NCBI RefSeq assembly: GCF_011039275.1
Contig: NZ_JAAKGB010000001.1
Location: 1,178,001 to 1,242,000, forward strand
Source: Streptococcus hyointestinalis
Lineage (GTDB): Bacteria > Bacillota > Bacilli > Lactobacillales > Streptococcaceae
Length of the DNA: 64,000 bases
Direction: 5' to 3'
The translations under genes were made by a program, and so were the position numbers. Below, piece after piece: positions 41,761 through 50,300 of this stretch. Position 1 is the first letter of the stretch, and the number at the start of each line of letters is the position of its first letter. The notes beneath the pieces were generated by a model. The model did not search any database, was not told the DNA's origin, and was given only the letters and a program-made list of their open reading frames with translations.

Positions 41761-44379
41761 TTAGAGATTGTCGCCCACTGCGGCAAGGAGTTTGTCGATA
41801 GCGGATGCGTCGCTACCGCCTGCCATTGCCATGTCTGGCTTACCGCCACCACGACCGCTCACGATTGGCGCAAGGGTCTTGATGAGGTTACCAGCGTGAA
41901 CATCACTTGATTTGCTTGCCACAAGGACATTGACCTTGTCACCAATAGCTGCAGCTAAAACAAGCACATCAGAGTAGTCTTTTTGTTTCCAATTGTCCGC
42001 AAAAGTACGGAGCGCACCAGCGTCTGATACAGAAACTTGACTAGCGATGTAGCGTTTGCCTGCAGCTTCTTTGACGTCTTTGAAGATATCGCCAGCTGCG
42101 GCAGCTGCAGCTTTTTCTTTCAAGCTTGTGTTTTCTTTTTGCAGTTTGTGCACTTGCTCTTGAAGTGTTGCGACTTTGCTTGGTACTTGTTGCAATTGTG
42201 GTGCTTTGAGGGTTTGTGCGATTTCTTTTAGCGCTTCCTCTTCTTCACGGAATGCCATGTAAGCTTCACGACCAGTCACTGCAAGGATACGACGTGTACC
42301 AGAGCCGATACCTTCTTCTTTGACAATCTTGAAGATACCGATTTCAGAGGTGTTGCCAACATGGGTACCACCACAAAGCTCGATAGAGTAGTCACCGATA
42401 GTCACGACACGGACATCTTTGCCGTATTTTTCACCAAAGAGCGCCATAGCTCCCATGCCCTTAGCGGTGTCAATATCTGTTTCGATAGTAACTACAGGGA
42501 TAGCTTCCCAGATTTTTTCATTGACTTCACGCTCGATACGCTTGAGCTCATCTGCGCTTACTGCTTCGAAGTGGGTAAAGTCAAAGCGTAGGAACTCAGC
42601 TTCATTGAGAGAACCTGCCTGTGTAGCGTGTTGTCCGATGACATTGTGCAGCGCAGCGTGGAGCAGGTGCGTTGCTGTGTGGTTTTTCATGACACGTTGA
42701 CGGCGTGTCTTGTCAATAACAAGATGATAAGTTTCCCCAACAGCTAGTGACGCACGCACTTCTACTGTGTGAAGGGCTTGACCGTTTGGTGCTTTTTGAA
42801 CGTCAGTCACTTGAGCAACCAGCTCACCCTTGGCATTTTGGATGACACCGTGGTCAGCTACTTGTCCACCCATTTCAGCGTAGAATGGTGTTTGGTCAAA
42901 GACGAGAATCGCTTCGCCTTCAGAGACCATCTCTGTGCGTTCATTGTCAGCGACGATAACAGAAAGTTTGGCGTCAAGCTCTTGACGCTCGTAGTCAAAG
43001 CTTGAAGGCTCTGTGATACCTGATAGGGTTTCGTTTTGCATACCCATAGAGCCACCTTTGACGACACTTGCACGAGCACGCTCTTGCTGTTCTTTCATGG
43101 CTTTTTCAAACCCTTCGTGGTCAATCTTAAAGCCAGCGTCCTCAGCCAACTCCTCTGTCAACTCAACTGGGAAACCGTAGGTATCATAGAGTTTAAAGAT
43201 ATTTTTGCCATCCAGTGTGTCTTTGTTTTCAGCCTTGAGCTCAGCTAGCAAATCATCTAGCATGTTTGAGCCAGCGTCGATAGTACGAGCAAAGGTTTCC
43301 TCTTCACGCTTGATAATCTTTTCAATGAAATCACGTTTTTCAAGCACTTCTGGATAGTAGCTTTCCATGATTTGCCCAACAGTTGGAACGAGCTTATAGA
43401 GGAAAGTGTCCTTGATACCGAGACGACGTCCATGCATAACGGCACGACGAAGCAGACGACGAAGCACATAGCCACGTCCTTCATTTCCAGGAAGCGCCCC
43501 GTCACCGATGGCAAAGGCAAGTGAGCGGATGTGGTCAGCAATGACCTTAAAGCTCATGTTGTCGCCATCTGGATCATAGGTCTTACCTGAAAGTTTTTCA
43601 ATCTCACGGATAATCGGCATGAAAAGGTCAGTCTCAAAGTTGGTCTTAGCCCCTTGGATGACAGCAACCAAACGCTCCAAACCAGCGCCCGTATCAATAT
43701 TTTTGTGTGGCAATTCCTTGTACTCACTACGTGGTACAGATGGGTCAGCATTGAACTGTGACAATACGATGTTCCAGATTTCGATATAGCGGTCGTTTTC
43801 GATGTCTTCTGCTAAGAGACGGATACCGATATTGTCTGGGTCAAACTCTTCACCACGGTCAAAGAAAATCTCTGTATCTGGTCCAGAAGGTCCAGCACCG
43901 ATTTCCCAGAAATTGTCCTCAATCGGAATCAAATGACTAGGCTCAACTCCCATCTCAATCCAGCGGTTGTAAGAGTCCTTGTCATCTGGATAATAGGTCA
44001 TGTAGAGCTTGTCCTTTGGAAAACCAAACCACTCAGGGCTAGTCAGCAATTCATAGCCCCAAGCAATGGCTTCGTCACGGAAATAATCACCAACAGAGAA
44101 GTTTCCAAGCATTTCAAACATGGTATGGTGGCGAGCTGTTTTTCCGACATTTTCAATGTCGTTGGTACGGATAGCTTTTTGGGCATTGGTGATACGTGGA
44201 TTTTCAGGGACAACAGAGCCGTCAAAATATTTTTTCAGTGTCGCAACCCCAGAGTTAATCCACAGAAGAGTTGGGTCATTGACAGGGACGAGGTTAGCCG
44301 ATGGCTCTACACTGTGTCCTTTTGATTTCCAAAAATCCAACCACATCTGGCGCACTTGAGCGCTTGTCATTTGTTTCAT
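41761..44379 (-). CDS. alaS: Alanine-tRNA ligase
   Basis: An 872-residue class II synthetase. The N-terminal catalytic core has [37 protein letters not shown] and the motif 3 region [20 protein letters not shown]. The editing domain shows [11 protein letters not shown] and the CGGTHV zinc element ([15 protein letters not shown]). A coiled coil ([18 protein letters not shown]) and the C-Ala domain ([14 protein letters not shown]) follow. It is second in a T-box-controlled operon behind the LURP-one gene. Confidence 0.97.
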   Translation of the reverse strand: MKQMTSAQVRQMWLDFWKSKGHSVEPSANLVPVNDPTLLWINSGVATLKKYFDGSVVPENPRITNAQKAIRTNDIENVGKTARHHTMFEMLGNFSVGDYFRDEAIAWGYELLTSPEWFGFPKDKLYMTYYPDDKDSYNRWIEMGVEPSHLIPIEDNFWEIGAGPSGPDTEIFFDRGEEFDPDNIGIRLLAEDIENDRYIEIWNIVLSQFNADPSVPRSEYKELPHKNIDTGAGLERLVAVIQGAKTNFETDLFMPIIREIEKLSGKTYDPDGDNMSFKVIADHIRSLAFAIGDGALPGNEGRGYVLRRLLRRAVMHGRRLGIKDTFLYKLVPTVGQIMESYYPEVLEKRDFIEKIIKREEETFARTIDAGSNMLDDLLAELKAENKDTLDGKNIFKLYDTYGFPVELTEELAEDAGFKIDHEGFEKAMKEQQERARASVVKGGSMGMQNETLSGITEPSSFDYERQELDAKLSVIVADNERTEMVSEGEAILVFDQTPFYAEMGGQVADHGVIQNAKGELVAQVTDVQKAPNGQALHTVEVRASLAVGETYHLVIDKTRRQRVMKNHTATHLLHAALHNVIGQHATQAGSLNEAEFLRFDFTHFEAVSADELKRIEREVNEKIWEAIPVVTIETDIDTAKGMGAMALFGEKYGKDVRVVTIGDYSIELCGGTHVGNTSEIGIFKIVKEEGIGSGTRRILAVTGREAYMAFREEEEALKEIAQTLKAPQLQQVPSKVATLQEQVHKLQKENTSLKEKAAAAAAGDIFKDVKEAAGKRYIASQVSVSDAGALRTFADNWKQKDYSDVLVLAAAIGDKVNVLVASKSSDVHAGNLIKTLAPIVSGRGGGKPDMAMAGGSDASAIDKLLAAVGDNL

Positions 44380-44409
44380 AAAATCATATATCCTTTCTTC
44401 TTGTACACA

Positions 44410-44895
44410 TTAGTTTGCAGCATTTTCGAGTTCTTTCACATAGTCGATAGCAATAACCAGTGAAATCACCAAGTCAGCATAGCTGTCGTCATAGACAGTG
44501 ATATTGTAGGTTGATGTCAGGCGCAGCCATTCTTGTGAGATAGTAGCGACTTCTGTGCCATTTGCTAACAGCCTAAAGTCCATCTCCCAAAAATTGCCCT
44601 CAACCTCAAGTCCTAGCGCTTCAATGCTATAGTGCGGTTTAAAGAGCGACCAGTCCTTTTGGATGGTAAATGTCCTGCCATTTTGCAGAATAACGTCAAA
44701 CTTAGGCAGCAGAGACACCATGTGCTTTTCAAGTCGACTGACCACCTGTCCGCTGGTATCATAGATGGTAAAGGTTTTAGGAAGTCTCAAAAAGCTCCCC
44801 TCAACTTCGTAAGCGACTTCTCCTGACTGGTCATAGATAGCAAAGCGACCACCTAGGGACAGGACTTTTTCTTGTATCCGAAAACATTTTACCAT
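44410..44895 (-). CDS. LURP-one-related (tubby-like fold) protein
   Basis: A 161-residue beta-rich protein (CFRIQEKVLSLGGRFAIYDQ, then SGEVAYEVEGSFLRLPKTFT). The pattern is the LURP-one-related / YxjI family, a 12-stranded tubby-like barrel of unknown role. It lies between the T-box leader and alaS, so it is controlled together with alanyl-tRNA charging. The pairing is conserved in the streptococci I know, but has no explanation. Confidence 0.8.
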   Translation of the reverse strand: MVKCFRIQEKVLSLGGRFAIYDQSGEVAYEVEGSFLRLPKTFTIYDTSGQVVSRLEKHMVSLLPKFDVILQNGRTFTIQKDWSLFKPHYSIEALGLEVEGNFWEMDFRLLANGTEVATISQEWLRLTSTYNITVYDDSYADLVISLVIAIDYVKELENAAN

Positions 44896-44906
44896 AACAT
44901 CACCTC

Positions 44907-45107
44907 AAAAAAGACAAGTCATCTCACGAAGGGCGAAAAACCGCGGTACCACCTTCATTCAATGAACTTGTCATTCTCATTTGTCTTTAATTATGACTAT
45001 CAAGTAGCCAACTCTCCACTGTCCTTGGCTCGCAGCAACCGCCAATTTTCTGAATCCAGTGTTTGAAAGTATCCTCTTGATAGGGATTTAAGCGTCAAAT
45101 CCTTTTT
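44907..45107 (-). ncRNA. T-box leader of the alaS operon
   Basis: Minus-strand leader with the T-box AAGGTGGTACCGCGG (44941-44955) that reads the tRNA CCA end. A terminator follows: GACAAGT (44966-44972) pairs with ACTTGTC (44913-44919) before T6. Stem I lies upstream (about 45000-45090). It should respond to uncharged tRNA-Ala because alaS follows; I could not fix the specifier codon with certainty. Confidence 0.88.
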
Positions 45108-45108
45108 T

Positions 45109-45137
45109 ATTATACTGTCTTTTAGGTCTTAGGTCAA
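45109..45137 (-). promoter_or_regulatory. Promoter of the T-box / alaS operon
   Basis: Minus-strand TTGACC (45132-45137), 17-bp spacer, TATAAT (45109-45114). Confidence 0.88.
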
Positions 45138-45149
45138 GTGAAAGTCTGA

Positions 45150-46196
45150 TTACTCAGAAGCTGAGCTGCTTTCTTCTGTTGAGCTAGCTTCTGAACTTGC
45201 TTCGCTTGAAGATGATGAGCTACTTGATGAGCTTGAACTGCTTGAAGAACTTGATGAAGATGATGAAGATGATGAAGATGATGAACTGCTTGAGCTGTTG
45301 TTGATGTAAGCAGACATGATACTGCTAAAGGCAGAATCTTTCACCTTAACGTTAGCTTTCTTAAGTGCATTTGAGATGACTTGGTTTTGGAAGCTTTGGT
45401 CTGATTTCTTCTCGTTCAAGATGACTTGTTTCAACTGGCTCTTATAGTCTTTCCAGTTTGATTTCTTCGTCTCACGACCTGTCACTTTGACGATATAGTA
45501 AGATGAACTGCTTGAGCCAGTAACGGTGATAACATCAGACACACTGTTCACGTCTTGTGACAAAGCAGCGCTCAATACAGCTGATGGTAAGGTAGAGCTT
45601 GTCGTTGCTGAGTTGACAGTGTATTTGTATTTTTTGTCAGACGCAGTGGTCTTTTCTTTTGCGATACTTGCAAAATCAGCGCCGTCTTTTTTAGCTTCTT
45701 CAAGGACTGACTTGGCTGTATCTTCAGAGTCTAGCTTGATGACTTCAATCTTAGTGTCAGGCACATAGTTCTTGAAAGCGGCTTTATAGTTTTTAGTGGT
45801 TAATTCCTTTTTCGCTGCGGCATCTACTGCTGCTTCAACGAGCAATTGCACACGCAGTTGTTGCTTGTAGGTTTCTGTTGTCAAACCTTGTTGCGCAAGG
45901 ATGGCAGAGAAGTACGTCCCGTATTGTTCAGCGACTTTGTTGTAAGCTTCGCTGACTTTTTTATCGCTGACCTTGTCACCGTATTGGTCTTGAAGCACAC
46001 GTTGAAGTGTCAATGTGAGCACAGCTTGCTGTGTTGCTGAATTGTTTTTGACTTGATTGTAGACGTCTGAAACAGTAATCGTGTCACCTTTCATCGTGAT
46101 AACAGATGAATCTTTTGATGACGATGAGCAGGCTGCAAGTGTAGCTACGGACAATAAGGTTACGAGACCAGCTGCGATTTTACGGCTTTTTTTCAT
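45150..46196 (-). CDS. prsA: Foldase lipoprotein PrsA (parvulin-type)
   Basis: A 348-residue extracytoplasmic foldase. The signal peptide ends in a lipobox (LSVATLAAC with C23). N- and C-terminal chaperone helices flank a parvulin-like domain (about 155-245: DTKIEVIKLDSEDTAKSVLE onward) that lacks clear catalytic residues. It ends in a run of about 31 serines and a Glu/Ser tail, encoded partly by TCATCATCT repeats. I chose ATG 46196 (MKKSRKIAA); the 18-codon extension to 46250 would spoil the signal peptide. It helps exported proteins fold. Confidence 0.92.
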   Translation of the reverse strand: MKKSRKIAAGLVTLLSVATLAACSSSSKDSSVITMKGDTITVSDVYNQVKNNSATQQAVLTLTLQRVLQDQYGDKVSDKKVSEAYNKVAEQYGTYFSAILAQQGLTTETYKQQLRVQLLVEAAVDAAAKKELTTKNYKAAFKNYVPDTKIEVIKLDSEDTAKSVLEEAKKDGADFASIAKEKTTASDKKYKYTVNSATTSSTLPSAVLSAALSQDVNSVSDVITVTGSSSSSYYIVKVTGRETKKSNWKDYKSQLKQVILNEKKSDQSFQNQVISNALKKANVKVKDSAFSSIMSAYINNSSSSSSSSSSSSSSSSSSSSSSSSSSSSSSSEASSEASSTEESSSASE

Positions 46197-46292
46197 TGTT
46201 AGATATGTCTCCTTAATCGATAAGATACAAGCGTGTATTAGTAATAACATACACTAATCTTACTCATTATACCATAATTTCTTAAAACATGC

Positions 46293-47003
46293 TTAATTTT
46301 CTGGTAGAATAACGTCCTCTTTGTTTTTACGCAGGATGAGTAGTCCATCGCCCAGTGGCACAAGGGACGCTGTCAGGTCAGGATTGTCCAAAGTGGCGTC
46401 AAACAAACGCTGCAAACCTCGGTAAATAGTCCGCTGACCTCTACGCACCTCAAGGATAGGCTTTGCCACATCCCCGCCTTGGAAAATATCATCAAGCACC
46501 AACACACCACCAACAGGCATACGCTTTAGAATTTCTGGCAAAAAAATGATGTACTTGGACTTGGCAGAGTCCATGAAAACAAAGTCATAAGAACCCTCAA
46601 GCTCACCCAGCACTTCTGCCGCATCGCCTTCTAGCAAGGTGATCTGTTGTCTAGTATCATACTTGGCAAAGTTTTCCTTGGCAAAGTCAATCATCTCAGG
46701 ATTGCGGTCAATCGTTGTGATGTGCGCATTTGGTGCATTATCTGCCATCAAAAGGGCTGAAAAACCGATGGCAGTCCCGATTTCAAGGATGTTTTTGGGC
46801 TGCAAAGTCTGCAGTAACAAACGAAAATAAGCCACCGTCTCGTGCGGGATGATAGGGATATTTTCATGCTTGGCAAAAGCCTCTAACTCTGCTAGAAAGC
46901 CGGTATTTTGCTGCTGGCGCTCCCGCATGAAGCTGACAATCTCCTCTTTGACCACAGGACGACGCATGTTGTGATTTGCATTTTTTGAATATGATTTGAC
47001 CAT
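46293..47003 (-). CDS. SAM-dependent O-methyltransferase (TrmR/CatOMT-type)
   Basis: A 236-residue class I methyltransferase with ILEIGTAIGFSALLMAD (SAM binding) and the metal-binding FVFMDSAKSKYI ... VLDDIFQGGD. It belongs to methyltransferase family 3 (COG4122), which includes TrmR that methylates 5-hydroxyuridine in tRNA. The start is unclear: ATG 47003 lies only about 8 bp after a TATAAT box, and ATG 46967 (MRRPVVKEE) has no ribosome site either. It normally lies between pepF and prsA in streptococci. Confidence 0.88.
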   Translation of the reverse strand: MVKSYSKNANHNMRRPVVKEEIVSFMRERQQQNTGFLAELEAFAKHENIPIIPHETVAYFRLLLQTLQPKNILEIGTAIGFSALLMADNAPNAHITTIDRNPEMIDFAKENFAKYDTRQQITLLEGDAAEVLGELEGSYDFVFMDSAKSKYIIFLPEILKRMPVGGVLVLDDIFQGGDVAKPILEVRRGQRTIYRGLQRLFDATLDNPDLTASLVPLGDGLLILRKNKEDVILPEN

Positions 47004-47010
47004 AGATTAC

Positions 47011-47016
47011 ATTATA
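47011..47016 (-). promoter_or_regulatory. Extended -10 promoter of the O-methyltransferase gene
   Basis: TG-A-TATAAT on the minus strand, with the -10 box ending 7 bases before ATG 47003. Transcription would begin at or next to that codon, giving a leaderless mRNA. Confidence 0.55.
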
Positions 47017-47036
47017 TCAAAAAAGAAAACACTTGG

Positions 47037-47507
47037 CTAATCAGCGTCATCCAGACGCTTTTCCCAGTCAAAAACACCTGACTCATAGGCGTACTCGTGT
47101 AGAAGCTCAGAGAGTTTGAGCTTGCTGGCTTCTTGATAGAAAGCTGCCTGACCTGCTTCTAGCGCTTTTAAAATCTTGTCTTCACCTTCTTTGACATGCT
47201 GTTTGTCATCAAAGATAGCCTGCGACAAGTGCTTAAAAGTAATAGTCTTGTCATCGTCTAGCGCCATCAGGACATCTGCTAGGCTCACATCAGTGATAGG
47301 ACGAGCCAGCCTGTAGCCTCCGTGCTTGTTGGCACTGGAGACGACCAGCTGCGCTTTTCCTAGCTTCATCAAAATCTTTTTGAGATAGGAGTCAGACACC
47401 CCTAAAATCTGGCTGAGCACATGGCTCTTGACAGGGGCGTGCTCTTTTTGCAGTGCCATCATCAAAAGTACATAAATGCCCTGCTCAACGCTTTTATTTA
47501 TCTTCAT
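47037..47507 (-). CDS. Rrf2 family transcriptional regulator
   Basis: A 156-residue winged-helix regulator (MKINKSVEQGIYVLLMMALQ..., VLSQILGVSDSYLKKILMKL, ANKHGGYRLARP). The cysteines of the Fe-S types (IscR, NsrR) are absent, so it probably senses something else. Its start overlaps the SRPBCC gene by 14 bases; it is the last gene of a three-gene operon that it may control. Confidence 0.88.
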   Translation of the reverse strand: MKINKSVEQGIYVLLMMALQKEHAPVKSHVLSQILGVSDSYLKKILMKLGKAQLVVSSANKHGGYRLARPITDVSLADVLMALDDDKTITFKHLSQAIFDDKQHVKEGEDKILKALEAGQAAFYQEASKLKLSELLHEYAYESGVFDWEKRLDDAD

Positions 47508-47934
47508 TTTCCAGCTCCTCCTTGCCCGCTTTTAAAATCGTCCGATAAAGCGTCTTTGCCATTTGCCCAGCAAAGCCCGTCATCGGCTTATTCAGCAGAG
47601 GAAGCGGGACATCAACGTCAATAGTCCAAGTGACCTTGGTGCCTGATGATGTCTCCTCAAAGGCAATCTCTGTGAAATCCTGCCGAACGCTTGGTACAGA
47701 CTTGACCACCCTGTACTGGATGAACTTGTCTTTTTCTACAGCCGTGATTTCCTCAGAGTACCAGCCTGCTATCATGACGATGTCTCGTCTAGTGCCCGCT
47801 CGGTGCTTTTCCCCTCGCCAACTGGAGCGAAAGACAATAGGTGACTTGATGAAATGCTCTGACTTGTAAAACCAGTCAAAAGTCTCAGCCAGCGGCGCTT
47901 TAATCGTCTCTTCTACAATAACTCGTTTTGTCAT
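47494..47934 (-). CDS. SRPBCC family protein
   Basis: A 146-residue protein with START/Bet v 1-like pattern (VEETIKAPLAETFDWFYKSE, the RRDIVMIAGWYSEEIT strands, and a C-terminal long helix MAKTLYRTILKAGKEELE). Such folds bind hydrophobic ligands. It follows the NAD-binding gene by 2 bases and overlaps the Rrf2 gene. Confidence 0.8.
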   Translation of the reverse strand: MTKRVIVEETIKAPLAETFDWFYKSEHFIKSPIVFRSSWRGEKHRAGTRRDIVMIAGWYSEEITAVEKDKFIQYRVVKSVPSVRQDFTEIAFEETSSGTKVTWTIDVDVPLPLLNKPMTGFAGQMAKTLYRTILKAGKEELENEDK

Positions 47935-47936
47935 GA

Positions 47937-48506
47937 TTACCTCGTTAATTTTGCGACCAACTCGCTTACGACTGCGTCAACAGTGACTGGTTTCATTTGT
48001 TTGAAGAAAACGCCGAACACTTTCAAGAGTGGCACCATTTTACTGATAGCGTCATTGCGGTCTGCTCCGTAAACGACCGTTGGCTCTACTACTTCTAGGC
48101 GGACTGAGCTTTTTTGAAGGTCTTGCATAATGGCTTTTTTTCCATTGACAAAGGATTTTGGACCAAAGGTTCCACCGACAAATCCCATAGCCTTCGCTCC
48201 TTTTTCTTCAGCGATTTTTTGCATGACCTCTGCAGGTTTGTTATTGACCTGCTTAAAGACTTCTGGGTCTTTTTCTGGGCGTCCGACAAAGTCCACGATA
48301 TAGTCGACCTTGTCTGGCAAGACGCTCTCAACAGACTGATAGTCAGACACATCCGCCTTTAGCGTGTGCACTCGTGGGTCAACCAATCTGTTTTTGCCAG
48401 AGCGTGAGAGCACGTAAAACTGCGCTGTGCTGTCTTTTTCCAGCCATTTCATAGTCGTGTGACGTCCGATATAACCATTTCCACCTAACATTACGATTGT
48501 TGTCAT
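47937..48506 (-). CDS. NAD(P)-binding atypical short-chain dehydrogenase
   Basis: A 189-residue Rossmann protein opening MLGGNGYIGRHTT, with DYIVDFVGRP and VVEPTVVYG. It lacks a full YxxxK catalytic pair, as in NmrA/complex I-type SDRs that bind NAD(P) for regulation or stress. It is first in the operon with SRPBCC and Rrf2 and has the promoter with inverted boxes upstream. Confidence 0.8.
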   Translation of the reverse strand: MTTIVMLGGNGYIGRHTTMKWLEKDSTAQFYVLSRSGKNRLVDPRVHTLKADVSDYQSVESVLPDKVDYIVDFVGRPEKDPEVFKQVNNKPAEVMQKIAEEKGAKAMGFVGGTFGPKSFVNGKKAIMQDLQKSSVRLEVVEPTVVYGADRNDAISKMVPLLKVFGVFFKQMKPVTVDAVVSELVAKLTR

Positions 48507-48522
48507 TTTCCTTACCTCATTT

Positions 48523-48562
48523 CCTAGGATATTTTTTATCTTTGGCTATTATATATCCTAAG
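48523..48562. promoter_or_regulatory. Inverted CCTAGGATAT boxes at the Rrf2 operon promoter
   Basis: CCTAGGATAT (48523-48532) and its inverted partner ATATCCTAAG (48553-48562) are centred 30 bp apart, three helical turns, flanking and overlapping the -10 box. Likely operator of the Rrf2 protein encoded in the operon. Confidence 0.6.
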
Positions 48563-48576
48563 ACTTTTTTTGTCAA
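48548..48576 (-). promoter_or_regulatory. Promoter of the NAD-binding / SRPBCC / Rrf2 operon
   Basis: Minus-strand TTGACA (48571-48576), 17-bp spacer, TATAAT (48548-48553), both at full consensus. Confidence 0.88.
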
Positions 48577-48579
48577 CAG

Positions 48580-48607
48580 AAAAATCACCGTTTCCGATGA
48601 TTTTTTT
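48580..48607 (-). terminator. Terminator of the HAD-family gene
   Basis: Minus-strand ATCATCG-GAAA-CGGTGAT followed by T4, just behind the HAD stop codon. Confidence 0.8.
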
Positions 48608-48609
48608 GA

Positions 48610-49224
48610 TTATTTGGCAAATAAGGTCTCAAGATCTCGTAAATCTTGGATTTTTTGATTGATAGGACTGCTCTCTTGAGTGAGGTTAATCGAGCCAATG
48701 CCAGCATTTTTTGCCACCTCAACATCTAGCTTACGGTCACCGATGTAGTAGGTGTCATGAGGATTGAGCTTGTATTTGTCCATGAGATAGTAAACGCCCT
48801 CTGGATGGGGTTTGCGCTCAAAGCCAGAAACACCCGTCAAAATCTCGGTGAAATAGCTCTTAATGCCCAAATCCTCTAAAACAGCCTGCGTACTCGCCCC
48901 CTTGTGCGTGTACATAAACTGCTGGATACCTTCTTTGTCTGCAAAAGCTAGCGCTTCTTTGCTGGATGGTAAGAGCTTGATTTTATCATCACGCTTGGTC
49001 TGCTCGTCGTTGAAAAAGGCTTTTAGCTGCGCTAAAGAAGTGCCCGTTTCCCCAGCTTTCTTCTCCAAAAGCTGCCCTACAGACTCTTTTAGGATATAAG
49101 CATGAATAGCCTCTTTGTCCCAATCTTGAAAATCAAAAGCTCTATAAGTCACCTCGAGCGCCTCGATGATGGCTTCATAAGAGTCAATCAACGTCCCATC
49201 CAAATCCCAAATAAATGCTGTCAT
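48610..49224 (-). CDS. HAD family phosphatase (PGP-like)
   Basis: A 204-residue haloacid dehalogenase. Motif I is DLDGT with D7 and D9, motif II is the threonine in YTHKGAST, and motif III/IV is YIGDRKLDVEVAKNAG. The helical cap (30-90) is of C1 type as in phosphoglycolate phosphatase. Substrate unknown. It is third in an operon behind the LLM oxidoreductase. Confidence 0.85.
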   Translation of the reverse strand: MTAFIWDLDGTLIDSYEAIIEALEVTYRAFDFQDWDKEAIHAYILKESVGQLLEKKAGETGTSLAQLKAFFNDEQTKRDDKIKLLPSSKEALAFADKEGIQQFMYTHKGASTQAVLEDLGIKSYFTEILTGVSGFERKPHPEGVYYLMDKYKLNPHDTYYIGDRKLDVEVAKNAGIGSINLTQESSPINQKIQDLRDLETLFAK

Positions 49225-49244
49225 AATCGCCTTTCTTGCTTTAC

Positions 49245-50297
49245 TTAAATCGCTTTTTCCTTTGCCAACTCAGCGAGAAGTTCAAAGGAATGGTGCTGTG
49301 CGGTTTCGTCATAAACATAAGTCGCTACTATCAGTTCGTCAATTGGGACACGCATTTTAAGCGCTAGCAATTGACTGTAGACACTCTTTTTGTCGCCGAT
49401 AAGAGTGAGCTCTGACATACGCTCAACGATTTTCTTTTCTTGACTGATAAAGGTGTCTTGGCTAAAAGCAACTGGTCCAAAATGCGGAGCGTGCTTGGAG
49501 TCGGAGAGATTTTTCCAAACCGTCTCGCTGTCCTTGACAGGCGGGCAAAGGTTTCTTTGTTGCCCCGTCACGATGTCAACAAAGGCTTGCGTTTGCGTGG
49601 TGGCAAGATAGTCCGCTTCTTTTTGCGTATCTGCCATGATGACGTTAGCGCCTAGAGCGGCGTAAGGTTGCTCTAGGTATTTTGACGGTTGAAAGCGCAG
49701 GCGGTAAAGGCTCAGCGCCTCCTCCATCATTTGCGGAGCAAAGTGCCCTGCAAATACATAAGGAAGCCCTAGTTGCGCTGCTAAAAGAGCGCTTTTTGTA
49801 CTTGAACCTAAGATGTAAAAGGGAATGTCTTGACCTTCACCAGGATAGGCGTGGACCGTATTTGTCCCTTCAAGGTAAGAGCGTAATTCTAGGATGTCAT
49901 TTTTAAAATGCTCTTCGTCATCCAAGGTCTTACGACGTAGAGACTGTGCCGTCTCCGTGTCTGTCCCCGGTGCACGCCCAAGTCCTAAATCTAGACGATT
50001 GGGGTAGAGTGCTGCCAGCGTCCCAAACTGCTCAGCAAGCATATAGGGGCTGTGGTTAGGAAGCATGATACCACCAGACCCTACACGAATGCTCTTGGTG
50101 GCAGACAGGGCTTCTTGGATGAGAAGTGGCGTTGAAGAGCAGGCAAAAAGCTTGGTGTTGTGGTGCTCACCAATCCAGTAACGATGATACCCCAACTCCT
50201 CGACACGTTGGGCTAAGCGCTTCATCTCAACAATGGTTTCTTGATAACTATGTCCTTGACGGACAGGAACTAAGTTTAAGACAGATAGCTTGGTCAT
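49245..50297 (-). CDS. LLM class flavin-dependent oxidoreductase
   Basis: A 350-residue luciferase-like monooxygenase (VLNLVPVRQGHSYQETI, GYHRYWIGEHHNTKLFACSS in parts, RVGSGGIMLPNHSPYMLAEQ, DLGLGRAPGTD). The pattern is that of the YceB/MsnO8 group, common in firmicutes. It binds FMN; the substrate is unknown. It starts 3 bases after the SDR stop. Confidence 0.88.
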   Translation of the reverse strand: MTKLSVLNLVPVRQGHSYQETIVEMKRLAQRVEELGYHRYWIGEHHNTKLFACSSTPLLIQEALSATKSIRVGSGGIMLPNHSPYMLAEQFGTLAALYPNRLDLGLGRAPGTDTETAQSLRRKTLDDEEHFKNDILELRSYLEGTNTVHAYPGEGQDIPFYILGSSTKSALLAAQLGLPYVFAGHFAPQMMEEALSLYRLRFQPSKYLEQPYAALGANVIMADTQKEADYLATTQTQAFVDIVTGQQRNLCPPVKDSETVWKNLSDSKHAPHFGPVAFSQDTFISQEKKIVERMSELTLIGDKKSVYSQLLALKMRVPIDELIVATYVYDETAQHHSFELLAELAKEKAI

Positions 50298-50300
50298 GTA

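Noticed and set aside
45205-45297. Frameshift explanation for the poly-serine run in prsA
   Set aside because: The serines come from mixed codons (TCA, TCT, AGC, AGT) in the same frame as the rest and the stop codon follows an acidic tail, so it is a real low-complexity tail.
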